DNA of 56,504 nucleotides, from NCBI GenBank assembly GCA_035457425.1, contig DATIBR010000074.1, positions 1-56,504 on the forward strand, read 5' to 3'. Below the pieces are notes generated by a model, which saw only the letters and a list, made by a program, of their open reading frames with translations, did no database searches and was not told the DNA's origin. This document shows, piece by piece, positions 18,856 to 27,572 of the stretch (positions within the stretch are counted from its first letter, which is position 1; each line of letters starts with the position of its first letter). A program made the position numbers and the translations under genes. Source of the stretch: Terriglobales bacterium. GTDB taxonomy: Bacteria > Acidobacteriota > Terriglobia > Terriglobales > Acidobacteriaceae.

Positions 18856-21800
18856 CGGCTTCTCCACGACCTTGATCTCGGCGAGGCCGTGCGCGCGCAG
18901 CTTCTCGTTGAGCACGGCCAAGTCACTGCCGGTCACTGTTTTCCACTTTGCGATGAGGCCGGGGACCGCACCGCGCAACTGCTTCACGTTGCCGACGGCT
19001 TGCGACGTCGGCGCTGCGTCGACCTCCTGGAGCACGGTGAAGAGCTGGCCCAGACGCCCGGCGACCGTGGTGAGCGTGAGCGGCGCCGTCGTCGGCACGC
19101 CGGGACGCGGCGGGGCGCCGCCGCCCGCGACCGGCGCGAGCTGCTTCTCGAAGGCGGCGAGCGCGGCTGCCGCTGCGGGTTTGTCCGCGGCGTTCTTCTT
19201 GCGGTCGGCGAGCTGCTCGCGCAGCGCGTCGAGCGCGTCCATGACCGGCGCGAGCGTGAGCTGGTCCTGGTAGATGCCATAGGAAAGCTGGAACTGCTGC
19301 GCCAGCGCCGCGGGCGCGAGCTTCACGCGAGGGTCCATGCGCACGGTCAGCGGGCGCGAGTAGCTTTTTCCGGCGGCGGCGAGCGTGGCGGTGTACTGCC
19401 CCGGCAGCACCCACGGCGAAGTCGCATCGGGCGCGGTGTTGTAAGGCACGGCGGCGATGGGATAGTCGGGCTTGCCGGGCAGCGGCGCGTAGTGCAGGTC
19501 CCACACGAAGCGATGGAAACCGGGCTCGGCGGAAAGCGTCTGCGCCGGCCGCGGCCAGTACGGCGGGATAGCGAGCTTCGGATCGGGCGCCGGCGGCTTG
19601 TCATCACTCGAGAAGCGGCGCACGACCTTGCCGGCCGCGTCCTTGATCTCGAGCGTGACCGGACCGCTCGCATCCTTCAGCAGGTAGTCGAGCACCGCGC
19701 CATCGGGCGGGTTCTCGCCGGCGGGCGTATCGGGCGGCAGCGGCGTGTCGGTGTTCAGGTTCCAGCGCACGCGGGTCGCGACCTGCGGGGCGAACAGGTA
19801 CGCGGGCTCGGCCGCGACCTGCGGCGTGAGCTGCCGCAGCGGCGTGATGTCGTCGAGCACCCAGAAGCCGCGGCCGTGGAAGGCGACGACGAGGTCGTCG
19901 TCTTTCACGATGACGTCGCGCGCCGAGCTCGCCGGCAGGTTGTTGCGCAGCGACTGCCAGTGGTCGCCGTCGTCGAACGATACGTAGACGGTGCGCTCGG
20001 TGGAAGCGAACAGCAGCCCCTTGCGCTTGGGATCTTCGCGCACGGCGTTGGTGTTCTCGTTCGCCGGGATGCCGGCATCGATCTCCTGCCAGCTCTTGCC
20101 GCCGTCGTGGGTGCGGAAGAGGTGCGGGCGCAGGTCGTCGAGCCGCAGCGTATTGATGGCCGCGTACGCCGTGTTGCGGTCGAAGTGGCCGGCCTCGAGC
20201 AGCGACACCTTCCACCACGGCTGGAGCGCGGGCGGCGTGACGTCGCTCCAGGTCTTGCCGCCGTCGCGGGTGACGTGGATGAGGCCGTCGTCGGTGCCCG
20301 CCCAGAGCAGGTTGATGTCGAGCGGCGAGGGCGCGAGCGCGTAGATCACGCCGCGCTGCATGGGCTTGGCGGTCTCCTCGCGCAGGAACTTGCCGATGGT
20401 CGCGGGCGCCTCGTAGTTCGTGCGCGCCAGGTCGGGCGAGATGCGCTGCCAGCTGCGGCCGTAGTCCACCGTCTTCCACAGGAAGTTGCTGGCGAAGTAG
20501 AGGGTGCGCTTGTCCACCGGAGAAAAGATGACCGGCTCGGTGCGCAGCATGCGGAAGTCGGCGCTGCGGAAGAAGCGCGGCGCGATGTTCTGCGTCTGCA
20601 TGGTGCGGCGGTCGAAGCGCGAGACCTTGCCGCCGTAGACGACGTCGGGGTCGAGCGGGTCGGGCGCGACGTAGCCGTACTCCTCGACGCCGACCGGCGT
20701 CCACTCGCGGAAGGTGATCTGGCCGTAGTCGCCGCGGCTCTTGATGCACACCGAGCCCGACTCCTGCTGGCCCGCGCACAGGCGATAGGGGAAGGCGTTG
20801 TCGGCGGCCGCGTGATAGAGCTGCGCGGTCGGCTGGTTGTACCACTCGCTCCAGCTCTTGCCGCCGTTCACCGTGATGACCGTGCCCTGGTCGGCCGCGA
20901 AGATGACGATGTTCGGGTCGTTGGGATCGATCCAGAGGTTCTGGTAGTCGTCGCCGCCGGGCGCGCCGCGCACCGCCGCCCACGTCTTGCCGCCGTCGGT
21001 GGACTTCCACGAGACGATGCTGGCGGAATAGACGACGTCGGGGTCCTTGGGGTCGACGCGCAGCACCGGCAGCTCGCCGCCGCCACCGACGCGCGTGTTG
21101 GGACGCGGATCGTCGGTCGCCGGGCGCCAGGTCGCGCCCGCGTCGTCGGAGCGCATGACCTTGATGCCGGCCTTCAGCGCGACCGAGGCGTACAGCCGCG
21201 ACGTCATGCTGGGCGCGATCGCGAGGTTCGCCTGCTTCATCTCCGGCAGGCCGCCCGCGAGCTGCTGCCAGGTCGCGCCGCCGTCGGTCGACTTGTAGAT
21301 GCCGGCGCCCGAGGTGGTCGAGCCCCACGCGCCGTTCTCCCACGGGCCTTCACGCTCTTCCCAGAGCGCGGCGTAGACGACCTGCGGGTTCGCGGGATCG
21401 ATGGCGACGTCGGAGCCGCCTACGTTCTCATCCTTGCCCAGCACTTTCTGGAACGACCGGCCGCCGTCGGTCGAGCGGTAGATGCCGCGCTCTTCGTTCG
21501 GGCCGTACGGATGTCCGGCGGCCGCGACGAACAGGCGCTGCGGGTCGCGCGGGTCGACGGCGATCTGCGCGATCTGCTGCGCGTCGCGCAGGCCGAGGTG
21601 CGTCCAGGTCTTGCCCGCGTCGGTGGACTTGTACATGCCGTCGCCGATGGAGAGGTCCGGCCGGTGCAGGCCCTCGCCCGAGCCGACATAAATGATGTTC
21701 GGGTCCGAGGGTGCGACCGCCAGCGCGCCCACCGAGCCGGTCGGCTGGTCGTCGAAGATGGGCGTCCAAGTGTGGCCGTAGTCTTCGGTCTTCCAGACGC

Positions 21801-21990
21801 CGCCGTTCACCGGCGCCATATAGAAGACGTTGGGCTGCTGGGCGACGCCGGAGACGGCGCGCGTCCGGCCGCCGCGGAACGGGCCCACGTTCCGCCACTT
21901 CAGCCAGCCCAGGTCGGGGCGGAAGTCCTGTGCGGTCAACAGGGAAGCGAGAAAAAGGATGAAAAGGGCGGAAACAGCAGGCTTGCGCAT
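18793..21990 (-). CDS. VPS10/sortilin-like BNR-repeat protein
   Basis: A 1065-residue secreted protein (signal peptide about residues 1-20). Most of the chain is a beta propeller built from BNR/Asp-box repeats: STDGGKTW, STDAGKTWT, SDDAGATW and HDGGKSW recur along the first 700 residues, and the opening RNVGPFRGGRTRAVSGV and VYVGSGEGLHRPDLS are typical of the bacterial sortilin-N/VPS10 family. The last 300 residues carry an Ig-like region and a coiled segment. Such proteins are common in Acidobacteriota and Bacteroidota and are often labelled glycosyl hydrolase, but I see no catalytic residues to support that. The last 17 or so residues are read from DNA antisense to argJ, so the ancestral stop may have been lost. 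Confidence 0.85.
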   Translation of the reverse strand: MRKPAVSALFILFLASLLTAQDFRPDLGWLKWRNVGPFRGGRTRAVSGVAQQPNVFYMAPVNGGVWKTEDYGHTWTPIFDDQPTGSVGALAVAPSDPNIIYVGSGEGLHRPDLSIGDGMYKSTDAGKTWTHLGLRDAQQIAQIAVDPRDPQRLFVAAAGHPYGPNEERGIYRSTDGGRSFQKVLGKDENVGGSDVAIDPANPQVVYAALWEEREGPWENGAWGSTTSGAGIYKSTDGGATWQQLAGGLPEMKQANLAIAPSMTSRLYASVALKAGIKVMRSDDAGATWRPATDDPRPNTRVGGGGELPVLRVDPKDPDVVYSASIVSWKSTDGGKTWAAVRGAPGGDDYQNLWIDPNDPNIVIFAADQGTVITVNGGKSWSEWYNQPTAQLYHAAADNAFPYRLCAGQQESGSVCIKSRGDYGQITFREWTPVGVEEYGYVAPDPLDPDVVYGGKVSRFDRRTMQTQNIAPRFFRSADFRMLRTEPVIFSPVDKRTLYFASNFLWKTVDYGRSWQRISPDLARTNYEAPATIGKFLREETAKPMQRGVIYALAPSPLDINLLWAGTDDGLIHVTRDGGKTWSDVTPPALQPWWKVSLLEAGHFDRNTAYAAINTLRLDDLRPHLFRTHDGGKSWQEIDAGIPANENTNAVREDPKRKGLLFASTERTVYVSFDDGDHWQSLRNNLPASSARDVIVKDDDLVVAFHGRGFWVLDDITPLRQLTPQVAAEPAYLFAPQVATRVRWNLNTDTPLPPDTPAGENPPDGAVLDYLLKDASGPVTLEIKDAAGKVVRRFSSDDKPPAPDPKLAIPPYWPRPAQTLSAEPGFHRFVWDLHYAPLPGKPDYPIAAVPYNTAPDATSPWVLPGQYTATLAAAGKSYSRPLTVRMDPRVKLAPAALAQQFQLSYGIYQDQLTLAPVMDALDALREQLADRKKNAADKPAAAAALAAFEKQLAPVAGGGAPPRPGVPTTAPLTLTTVAGRLGQLFTVLQEVDAAPTSQAVGNVKQLRGAVPGLIAKWKTVTGSDLAVLNEKLRAHGLAEIKVVEKPLSGIVGVDVHVFGRKVAGEE

Positions 21991-22130
21991 GGGGCGCCTC
22001 CGGAAACGGATGAGGATACCAGCTTGGTACCGGCAGTGCCTGCCATCACTTGCGCGAAAAGGGCCGAAGCGTATGATTGTGGCCCTCCCTAGCCCCAGGC
22101 CCAGATTCTAGAGACATCCGTCTTCTTCCG

Positions 22131-22243
22131 GACGGGTGAGCGCGGAGCGAGCGCCGAACTGCGCGAGCGCAGCGCGAGGGGCGACGCAGCCGAGCTGAGT
22201 CCGCCGCGGCGGACGAGGCGAGAGCGTTGCGGCGACCCTGGAA
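22131..22243 (+). repeat. Interspersed repeat, copy A
   Basis: About 110 bases that share ordered blocks with 29984-30074: GGGTGAG, GGAGCGAGCGC, the 20-mer CGAGGGGCGACGCAGCCGAG (22175-22194 here) and the 20-mer GCGTTGCGGCGACCCTGGAA (22224-22243). It ends 13 bases before the first PPK2 start codon, so it forms part of the leader of that gene. Confidence 0.75.
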
Positions 22244-22256
22244 GGAAAGAGGCGCC

Positions 22257-23153
22257 ATGCTCGAGACCATCGACCTCAAACTCAGCCTGCCGAAGCCCGC
22301 GTACACCAAGCGCATGACGGAGCTGCAGGAGCAACTGCGCGGCCTGCAGTACGCCGCCAAGGAAGCCGAGATCCCCATCATCCTCTGCCTCGAGGGCTGG
22401 GACACGGCCGGCAAAGGGCAGACGGTGAAGAAGCTCACCGAGCGGCTCGACCCGCGGCTGTACCGCGTGTATCCCGGCACGCCGCCCTCGGAGCTGGAGC
22501 AGCGCTACCACTTCCTGTGGCGCTACCAGGTCGCGCTCCCCAACGACGGCGAGATGGCCGTCTTCGACCACTCCTGGTACGGGCGCGTGCTGGTGGAGCG
22601 TTGCGACAAGCTCTGCAAGAAGAAGGAGTGGCGCGAGGCCTACCAGCAGATCAACGAGTTCGAGCGCTGGCTGGTGGACGACGGCCAGGTCGTCCTCAAG
22701 TTCTTCCTGCACATCTCGAAGAAGGAGCAGAAGAAGCGCTTCAAGGAGGCGCTGCGCGACCCGCTGCTGCGCTGGAAGATCACCAAGGAGTACAAGCGGC
22801 ACCACAAGCAGTACGACCGCTGGGTCGAGGCCATCGAAGACATGCTGGCGAAGACCAACACGCCGGACGCACCCTGGACGGTCATCGCGGCCAACGACCT
22901 GCGCTACGCGCGCGTGAAGTTCTTCGAGACGGTGGTCACGCGCATCCGCGAGGAGCTGGAGAAGCGCAAGGCGATGCCCGCGCTGGTCTCGCGCACCGTC
23001 GCGGCCAAGGACGCGACCAAGGCCGCGCGCACCGCCGAGCACAAGCGCGACGCCGAGCTGGCGCGCGAGGAAGAGAAGAAGACGCTCGCCAAGCCGGAAG
23101 AGAAGAAGAGCACGGCCTCGGTGAAGGAAGAGACGGAGGTGGCCCATGCTTGA
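22257..23153 (+). CDS. Polyphosphate kinase 2 family protein, first of a pair
   Basis: A 298-residue PPK2-family kinase, which transfers phosphate between polyphosphate and nucleotides. EGWDTAGKGQ (Walker A) and FDHSWYGRVLVER (Walker B and following lid) are intact, as is YHFLWRYQVALP. After about residue 245 comes a charged Ala/Lys/Glu-rich tail. ATG 22257 has GGAAAGAGG just upstream, so the longer in-frame start at 22227 is less likely. The 3' end overlaps a second PPK2 gene by eight bases. Fused double-domain PPK2 enzymes usually convert AMP to ADP, so this could be the split version, but the substrate class cannot be told from sequence reading alone. Confidence 0.88.
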   Translation: MLETIDLKLSLPKPAYTKRMTELQEQLRGLQYAAKEAEIPIILCLEGWDTAGKGQTVKKLTERLDPRLYRVYPGTPPSELEQRYHFLWRYQVALPNDGEMAVFDHSWYGRVLVERCDKLCKKKEWREAYQQINEFERWLVDDGQVVLKFFLHISKKEQKKRFKEALRDPLLRWKITKEYKRHHKQYDRWVEAIEDMLAKTNTPDAPWTVIAANDLRYARVKFFETVVTRIREELEKRKAMPALVSRTVAAKDATKAARTAEHKRDAELAREEEKKTLAKPEEKKSTASVKEETEVAHA

Positions 23154-23853
23154 GCGCATCGATCCGAACAAGAAGATCACGGAAAAGCAGTACGAGGAGC
23201 AGATCGGGAAGCTCCAGGTGCGCATGCGCGAGCTGGAGTTCGAGATCTTCAAGCGCAAGGTGCCGGTGCTGTGCGTGTTCGAAGGCTGGGACGCGGCGGG
23301 CAAGGGCGGCGCCATCAAGCGCGTCACCGAGATGCTCGACCCGCGCGGGTTCACGGTGTCCGCCTACGCGGCGCCGCGCGGCGAGGAGAAGACGCACCAC
23401 TACCTCTGGCGCTTCTGGCGGAACCTGCCGCGCGCCGGGCACGTCGCGGTGTTCGACCGCAGCTATTACGGGCGCGTGCTGGTGGAGCGCGTGGAGCACT
23501 TCTGCCACGAGAGCGAGTGGCGCCGCGCCTATCGCGAGATCACCGAGTTCGAGTCGCACCAGGCGTCGTATGGCATGGTCATCTGCAAGTTCTGGCTGCA
23601 GATCTCGAAGGAAGAGCAGCTGCGGCGCTTCAAGTCGCGCGAGATCGATCCCTACCGGTCGTACAAGCTGACCGAAGAAGACTGGCGCAACCGCGCCAAG
23701 TGGGACGAGTACACCGCGGCGGTCGAAGACATGCTGCTGCACACCTCCACGCCCTACGCTCCCTGGACCGTGGTCGAAGCCAACAGCAAGTGGTTCGCGC
23801 GGGTGAAGGTGCTGAACACCGTCGTCAACGCGGTGGAGAAGCGGCTGAACTAG
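23146..23853 (+). CDS. Polyphosphate kinase 2 family protein, second of a pair
   Basis: A 235-residue single-domain PPK2. FEGWDAAGKGGAIKRV (Walker A), HHYLWRFWRNLP and FDRSYYGRVLVERVE are complete and closely resemble the C-terminal half of two-domain polyphosphate:AMP phosphotransferases. Catalytic Asp and Arg residues of the family appear present. ATG 23146 is preceded by a GGAGG-like site within the upstream gene and overlaps it by eight bases, so the two kinases should be made in a fixed ratio and may form a hetero-oligomer (inference). Confidence 0.88.
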   Translation: MLERIDPNKKITEKQYEEQIGKLQVRMRELEFEIFKRKVPVLCVFEGWDAAGKGGAIKRVTEMLDPRGFTVSAYAAPRGEEKTHHYLWRFWRNLPRAGHVAVFDRSYYGRVLVERVEHFCHESEWRRAYREITEFESHQASYGMVICKFWLQISKEEQLRRFKSREIDPYRSYKLTEEDWRNRAKWDEYTAAVEDMLLHTSTPYAPWTVVEANSKWFARVKVLNTVVNAVEKRLN

Positions 23854-23916
23854 GCGCGGAGGCGAGAGTTTTTCGGCGCGGTGTTTTGGAATCAGTGGGT
23901 TGCGGCGAAAAGTCTG

Positions 23917-24180
23917 TCATGGGGTCTGGCGGGGATCCGTGGCTTTGCGCGCGCTGAACCACGTTGCCAGAAAGATCAGGTAGGAAACCAGCGCTGCCAA
24001 GCCGAAGCCGGGACGCGCCGTCCACACCCACGCCGCCATCAGCACCCAGGTAACGGCGTGGAACCAGCGCAGCACGAATCGAACGCCCACCGACCAAGCT
24101 CGCTCGCGTTTCCATCCCGGCCACACCACCACGTAAGCGGCGGCAATCGCCAGGCACGCCAGTGCACCCATGAGCCGCAT
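23917..24180 (-). CDS. Small membrane protein
   Basis: An 87-residue protein with three likely membrane helices (about residues 3-20, 32-52 and 56-76) and a basic loop between the first two. I recognise no family. The codon pattern is compatible with a real gene, it fills the gap between the PPK2 pair and the TonB-domain gene, and no longer ORF competes. No convincing ribosome binding site is seen before ATG 24180, so confidence is moderate. Confidence 0.55.
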   Translation of the reverse strand: MRLMGALACLAIAAAYVVVWPGWKRERAWSVGVRFVLRWFHAVTWVLMAAWVWTARPGFGLAALVSYLIFLATWFSARKATDPRQTP

Positions 24181-24238
24181 GCAGGGGATGCTATAGCAGC
24201 GGGTGCGGTCCTGGGGTCTCTAAGTCCATTCAGGAGTT

Positions 24239-26002
24239 CTAGAACCCGTATGCCGACTTCTTCACCTGGAAGGGCACCTGGATGACGGCCTCGAGGTCGA
24301 CGGGCGCGCCGTTCTTGGTGGCCGGGCGGAACTTCCAGCCGAGCAGCGCCTTGACGGCGTTGAGGTCGAGCGTGTCGTCGATGCCCTGGATGACGCGCAC
24401 CTCGCCGACGCGGCCGTCGGCGTGGATGACGGCGTAGAGCAGCACGCGGCCCTCGACGCGCTGCTTCATCAGCTCCGGCGGATACGCCGGGTCGAGCTTC
24501 TGCACCGCCACCGGCGCCGTCAGCGCGGACGCGCTGCGCGTCTGGTTCAGCTCCGCGAAGCGGATGATCCACGTGCCGCTCGCCGAAGTGAGGTTCGGCA
24601 TGTTGATGGTCATGGTGTAGTACTTCTTCGGGCCGAAGGTGTAGTCGTTGATGTTGTCGGCGTCTCTCGGAGCGGTCGGACCGGTCGGGCCGATAGGACG
24701 CTCCGCGCGCGGGATGTCGGCGGGATTCGGCGGCGCCACCGCCTTCGCCATCAGGTCTTTCAGGTTCCCCGGATTCCCATTCGTGCCCGGGCCGGAGCCG
24801 CCCGAGCCCGGTCCGCCGGGCGCGCCGCCAGCGTAGTTTGCCGGGTTGTTGCCTTGCACGCCCGCACCGGGATCGTAGGGACCAGCGCCGACGTAGACGC
24901 CGCGCGGGTCGCCCGAGCCCGAGCCGGGACCGCCCTCGCCGGTGCCGGTGCCGCCGGGACCGGAGCCGCAGCACGCTTTGTCGGGCGTGCCGGCCGCGCC
25001 GGGGTGTCCCGAGGGCGTGGCGGCGAACTCGCCGCTGCGGCTGCCGCCGGGCAGCTCGACCGGACCGCTGGGCTGCGTGGGATGGATGCCGAGCGCGATG
25101 AGGCGCCCCATGGCTTGCGCGCCGGAGCCTTGCCCGAGGCTGGCGGAGGGCGCGGCGGTCTCGGCCTTGGCGGTGCCGGCGGGGTCGCCCACGGCGGTGG
25201 CGCGCTGCACGGGAACGACCAGCTCGGGATTGACCACCGTCCCGGCGGCGCCGAAGTTGATGTCGCCGACCTTGCGCTGCAAGTCATCGGCGGCGGGCGG
25301 CGGCGCGATGACCGACGACTCGGCCAGCTTGGGCAGCTTGAGGTCGGCGACGTTACGCACGGTGGAAGGCGCGGGCGCGACGACTTCGGGCGCGAGCCGC
25401 GGCATGGTGATGGCGTTGCCGCGCGCGGCGGCGGCGACCGGCACGGCCGACGGGATGGGCGTCCACACCACCACGTTGGGGATCTTCACTTCCTGCGTGA
25501 GCAGGTTGGGGTGCGCCGGGTCGATGATCGTCTGCATCCGGTTGTCGGGCTTGGGCGGCAGCGAGACGATGGGCTGCCTGGCGTACTCCGGATCGCCCTT
25601 TTCGGCCTTGGGCGCGGGGGCGCTGCCGCCATTGATGGGCGGCAGGTACTCGCTCACGTCGTAATAAGTGAGCTTGTCGCCGGGCTTCTTCTCCTGCGTG
25701 ACCTGCGGCTGGTAGATGAAGGCGAAGGTGATGACGTAGACGATGAGGGCGGTCAGCAGGTGGGCGCCGGCGGATTGCAGGAAGGGCGCCGCGGGCAAGC
25801 GCTTGTTGACGAAGACGTCGGGCCAGAAGGGCGCGGGCTTCGAGGTCAGCGAGAGCGGCGGCGGAGGCGGAAGAAAGAGGTCGCCGACGTTCTGCAGAAA
25901 GGAACCGAACCACGGGGTCCAGGGCACGAGCAGGCGCGGGGCTGCAGTGGCGGGCACGAGCGGCCTTCTGACCGGAGCACTAGACACGAAGGACTTCCAC
26001 AT
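24239..26002 (-). CDS. TonB C-terminal domain protein with Gly-rich linker
   Basis: A 587-residue inner-membrane protein. A cytoplasmic or interfacial N-terminal region (1-75) rich in Pro is followed by one membrane helix (about 82-100, LLTALIVYVITFAFIYQP), a long periplasmic Pro/Ala then Gly/Pro/Ser-rich spacer (about 210-420), and a C-terminal TonB-like domain (about 495-587: LDPAYPPELMKQRVEGRVLLYAVIHADGRV, WKFRPATKNG). TonB couples the proton-motive force to outer-membrane transporters. No exbB or exbD is nearby, and no receptor gene is in the window, so its partner is unknown. It is divergent from the gene at 26155. Confidence 0.85.
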   Translation of the reverse strand: MWKSFVSSAPVRRPLVPATAAPRLLVPWTPWFGSFLQNVGDLFLPPPPPLSLTSKPAPFWPDVFVNKRLPAAPFLQSAGAHLLTALIVYVITFAFIYQPQVTQEKKPGDKLTYYDVSEYLPPINGGSAPAPKAEKGDPEYARQPIVSLPPKPDNRMQTIIDPAHPNLLTQEVKIPNVVVWTPIPSAVPVAAAARGNAITMPRLAPEVVAPAPSTVRNVADLKLPKLAESSVIAPPPAADDLQRKVGDINFGAAGTVVNPELVVPVQRATAVGDPAGTAKAETAAPSASLGQGSGAQAMGRLIALGIHPTQPSGPVELPGGSRSGEFAATPSGHPGAAGTPDKACCGSGPGGTGTGEGGPGSGSGDPRGVYVGAGPYDPGAGVQGNNPANYAGGAPGGPGSGGSGPGTNGNPGNLKDLMAKAVAPPNPADIPRAERPIGPTGPTAPRDADNINDYTFGPKKYYTMTINMPNLTSASGTWIIRFAELNQTRSASALTAPVAVQKLDPAYPPELMKQRVEGRVLLYAVIHADGRVGEVRVIQGIDDTLDLNAVKALLGWKFRPATKNGAPVDLEAVIQVPFQVKKSAYGF

Positions 26003-26120
26003 CCTGGGGCAGAGTAGCGGGATTATACCTTAGTAAACATGCCGCCCACGGCGGCCGGCAGAATCTTTTCCTCCGCCCTCGCCGATTATGCGACTTGTGG
26101 GAGGATAGGAGTAGACATTT

Positions 26121-26141
26121 GTGATTTGTGATTGGTGATCG
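26121..26141. repeat. Tandem heptamers (3 units)
   Basis: GTGATTT, GTGATTG and GTGATCG follow one another at exact seven-base spacing in the divergent gap, just before the ribosome binding site of the gene at 26155. Three other intergenic gaps hold tandem seven-base units. Confidence 0.6.
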
Positions 26142-26154
26142 GTTCAGGAGCGGT

Positions 26155-26631
26155 ATGAGATCTCAGACGTTGCGGACGGCGCTCGTTCTCTTGTTGCTTG
26201 CGGTGATGTCGGGGGCGCAGGCGAATCCCGCTCCCAAGAGCGCCGCGCCGGATTACTCCGGCCGCTACAGCTTCCTGCAGGAAGGCGAGGACCTGCAGCT
26301 GGACATCAACGACGGCCGGGTGGACGGCTACATCTCGCGACTGGGCGACACCGACACCGACCGCGACACCATCCTGAACCACTATCTCGCGAAGGCGTCG
26401 CTCACCGGCGACAAGCTCACGTTCACCTCGAAGCCGGTGCACGCGGTGTGGTACGAGTTCAGCGGGACGATCGGGCGCGGGCCCGCCAAGAGCAGGGCGG
26501 AGGACGGCTACTACCAGATCGTGGGGACGCTGATCGAGCATCGCCAGAAGAACGGCAAGGAAGAGAGCGCGCGCCAGCGCGAGGTCACGTTCAAGCTCTT
26601 CGCCGACGAGAGCGCGCCCACGACGAAATAG
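26155..26631 (+). CDS. Small secreted hypothetical protein
   Basis: About 158 residues with a signal peptide (MRSQTLRTALVLLLLAVMSGAQA). The mature part looks like a compact beta protein (YSGRYSFLQEGEDLQLDINDGRVDGYISRLGD, WYEFSGTIGRG, YYQIVGTLIEHR), suggestive of a small lipocalin-like or calycin-type barrel, but no family is recognised. ATG 26155 has AGGAG (26146-26150) at a short distance; the in-frame ATG at 26128 would spoil the signal peptide. Periplasmic location is likely. Confidence 0.75.
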   Translation: MRSQTLRTALVLLLLAVMSGAQANPAPKSAAPDYSGRYSFLQEGEDLQLDINDGRVDGYISRLGDTDTDRDTILNHYLAKASLTGDKLTFTSKPVHAVWYEFSGTIGRGPAKSRAEDGYYQIVGTLIEHRQKNGKEESARQREVTFKLFADESAPTTK

Positions 26632-26635
26632 CAAC

Positions 26636-26710
26636 GCGTGTCATCCTGAGCGAAGCGAAGGATCTCATCACCTGAGATGCTTCGCGTCTGCGACGCTCAG
26701 CATGACACGC
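26636..26710. repeat. 75-base palindromic repeat (GTCATCCTGAGCG type)
   Basis: A long two-step hairpin. Outer arms 26636-26652 and 26694-26710 match at 16 of 17 positions; inner arms 26655-26667 and 26673-26685 match at 12 of 13, with loop TCACC. It starts five bases after the stop of the secreted protein gene and ends nine bases before the convergent stop at 26719, so it can terminate transcription from both sides. The motif GTCATCCTGAGCGAAGCGAA is, from memory, abundant in acidobacterial genomes. Confidence 0.8.
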
Positions 26711-26718
26711 ACGATCAC

Positions 26719-27411
26719 CTACGACTTGGCCTCCGGCGGGCGGGTGAACTCGACCGTCTCCTCCTGGTTGCCGAAACGGGAAGTCTGCGCGCCCGTGCTC
26801 GGAGGCGTGGTGACGCCGGCCTCGACCGGGCGGCCGCTCACGGGCGAGCCCGCTCCGAAGGTGCCGGTGGCGCGCTCCTGTCCCTTGCCTTCGAGCGCGG
26901 CCTTGAAGTCGCGCAGCGCCTGCTCGACGTACTGGTCGACGCGGTCGAAGGTCTCGAGCACGGCGCGGCCGAAGGCGCCCATCGGGGGCGCGTAGTTCAT
27001 CTGGACGTGCACGAGCGTGTTGTCGCCCAGGGGCGCGAAGTTGATGCGGCCGGTGTGCTGCGGGCCGGAGGCGGAGCGCCATCCCAGCGCCTGGTTGGGG
27101 ACGACCTGGATGAGCTCGGCGTCCCACTCGAAGGTGCGGCCGTTGATCTCGACGGCCCAGTGGGAGCGGCGGCCGAAGGGGCGCACGCGCTTCACCATCC
27201 CGATGTATTCGGGAAGATTCTCCAGCTGCGACCACGCGCGGAAGACCTCGTGGACCGGGCGGCCGATCTGCACGGTCTTCTCCAGGCGCAGGACGTCGGA
27301 GTCCCGGTTGCCGGAGCGCAGCGCGCGCGAGGTGAGCGCCGCTCCGATGCCCGCGAACATGCCGGCAGCCGCGCCGGCGCCGAATCCACCCCAGAAGTCT
27401 CGCTGCGACAT
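26719..27411 (-). CDS. SRPBCC-fold protein (polyketide cyclase/dehydrase-like)
   Basis: About 230 residues. A Gly/Ala-rich N terminus (GFGAGAAAGMFAGIGAALTSRAL) that may be a membrane-inserting helix precedes an SRPBCC (START-like) domain from about residue 35 to 180: LEKTVQIGRPVHEVFRAWSQLENLPEYI is the typical opening, with WDAELIQVVPNQALGWRS and INFAPLGDNTLVHVQMNY later. SRPBCC proteins bind hydrophobic ligands in a deep pocket; the ligand here is unknown. ATG 27411 has a GAGGAACAGG site upstream, and the 58-residue upstream extension to 27588 is judged unused. The C-terminal 45 residues are Thr/Pro/Gly-rich and probably disordered. Confidence 0.82.
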   Translation of the reverse strand: MSQRDFWGGFGAGAAAGMFAGIGAALTSRALRSGNRDSDVLRLEKTVQIGRPVHEVFRAWSQLENLPEYIGMVKRVRPFGRRSHWAVEINGRTFEWDAELIQVVPNQALGWRSASGPQHTGRINFAPLGDNTLVHVQMNYAPPMGAFGRAVLETFDRVDQYVEQALRDFKAALEGKGQERATGTFGAGSPVSGRPVEAGVTTPPSTGAQTSRFGNQEETVEFTRPPEAKS

Positions 27412-27572
27412 AGCCTGTTCCTCCGCCGAAAAATCGCTGTCCTTGGTTGGAACGGAGGCGGGAAGCGCGGGTTGCCAAATTTCGGACACGAGTGAAGGGG
27501 ATGGTGGACGGGCGCGAGCCGCGGCGAGCGGCATAGCGTTAAGCCCGCGAAAAATGCTACTCTGCGCTCTCC

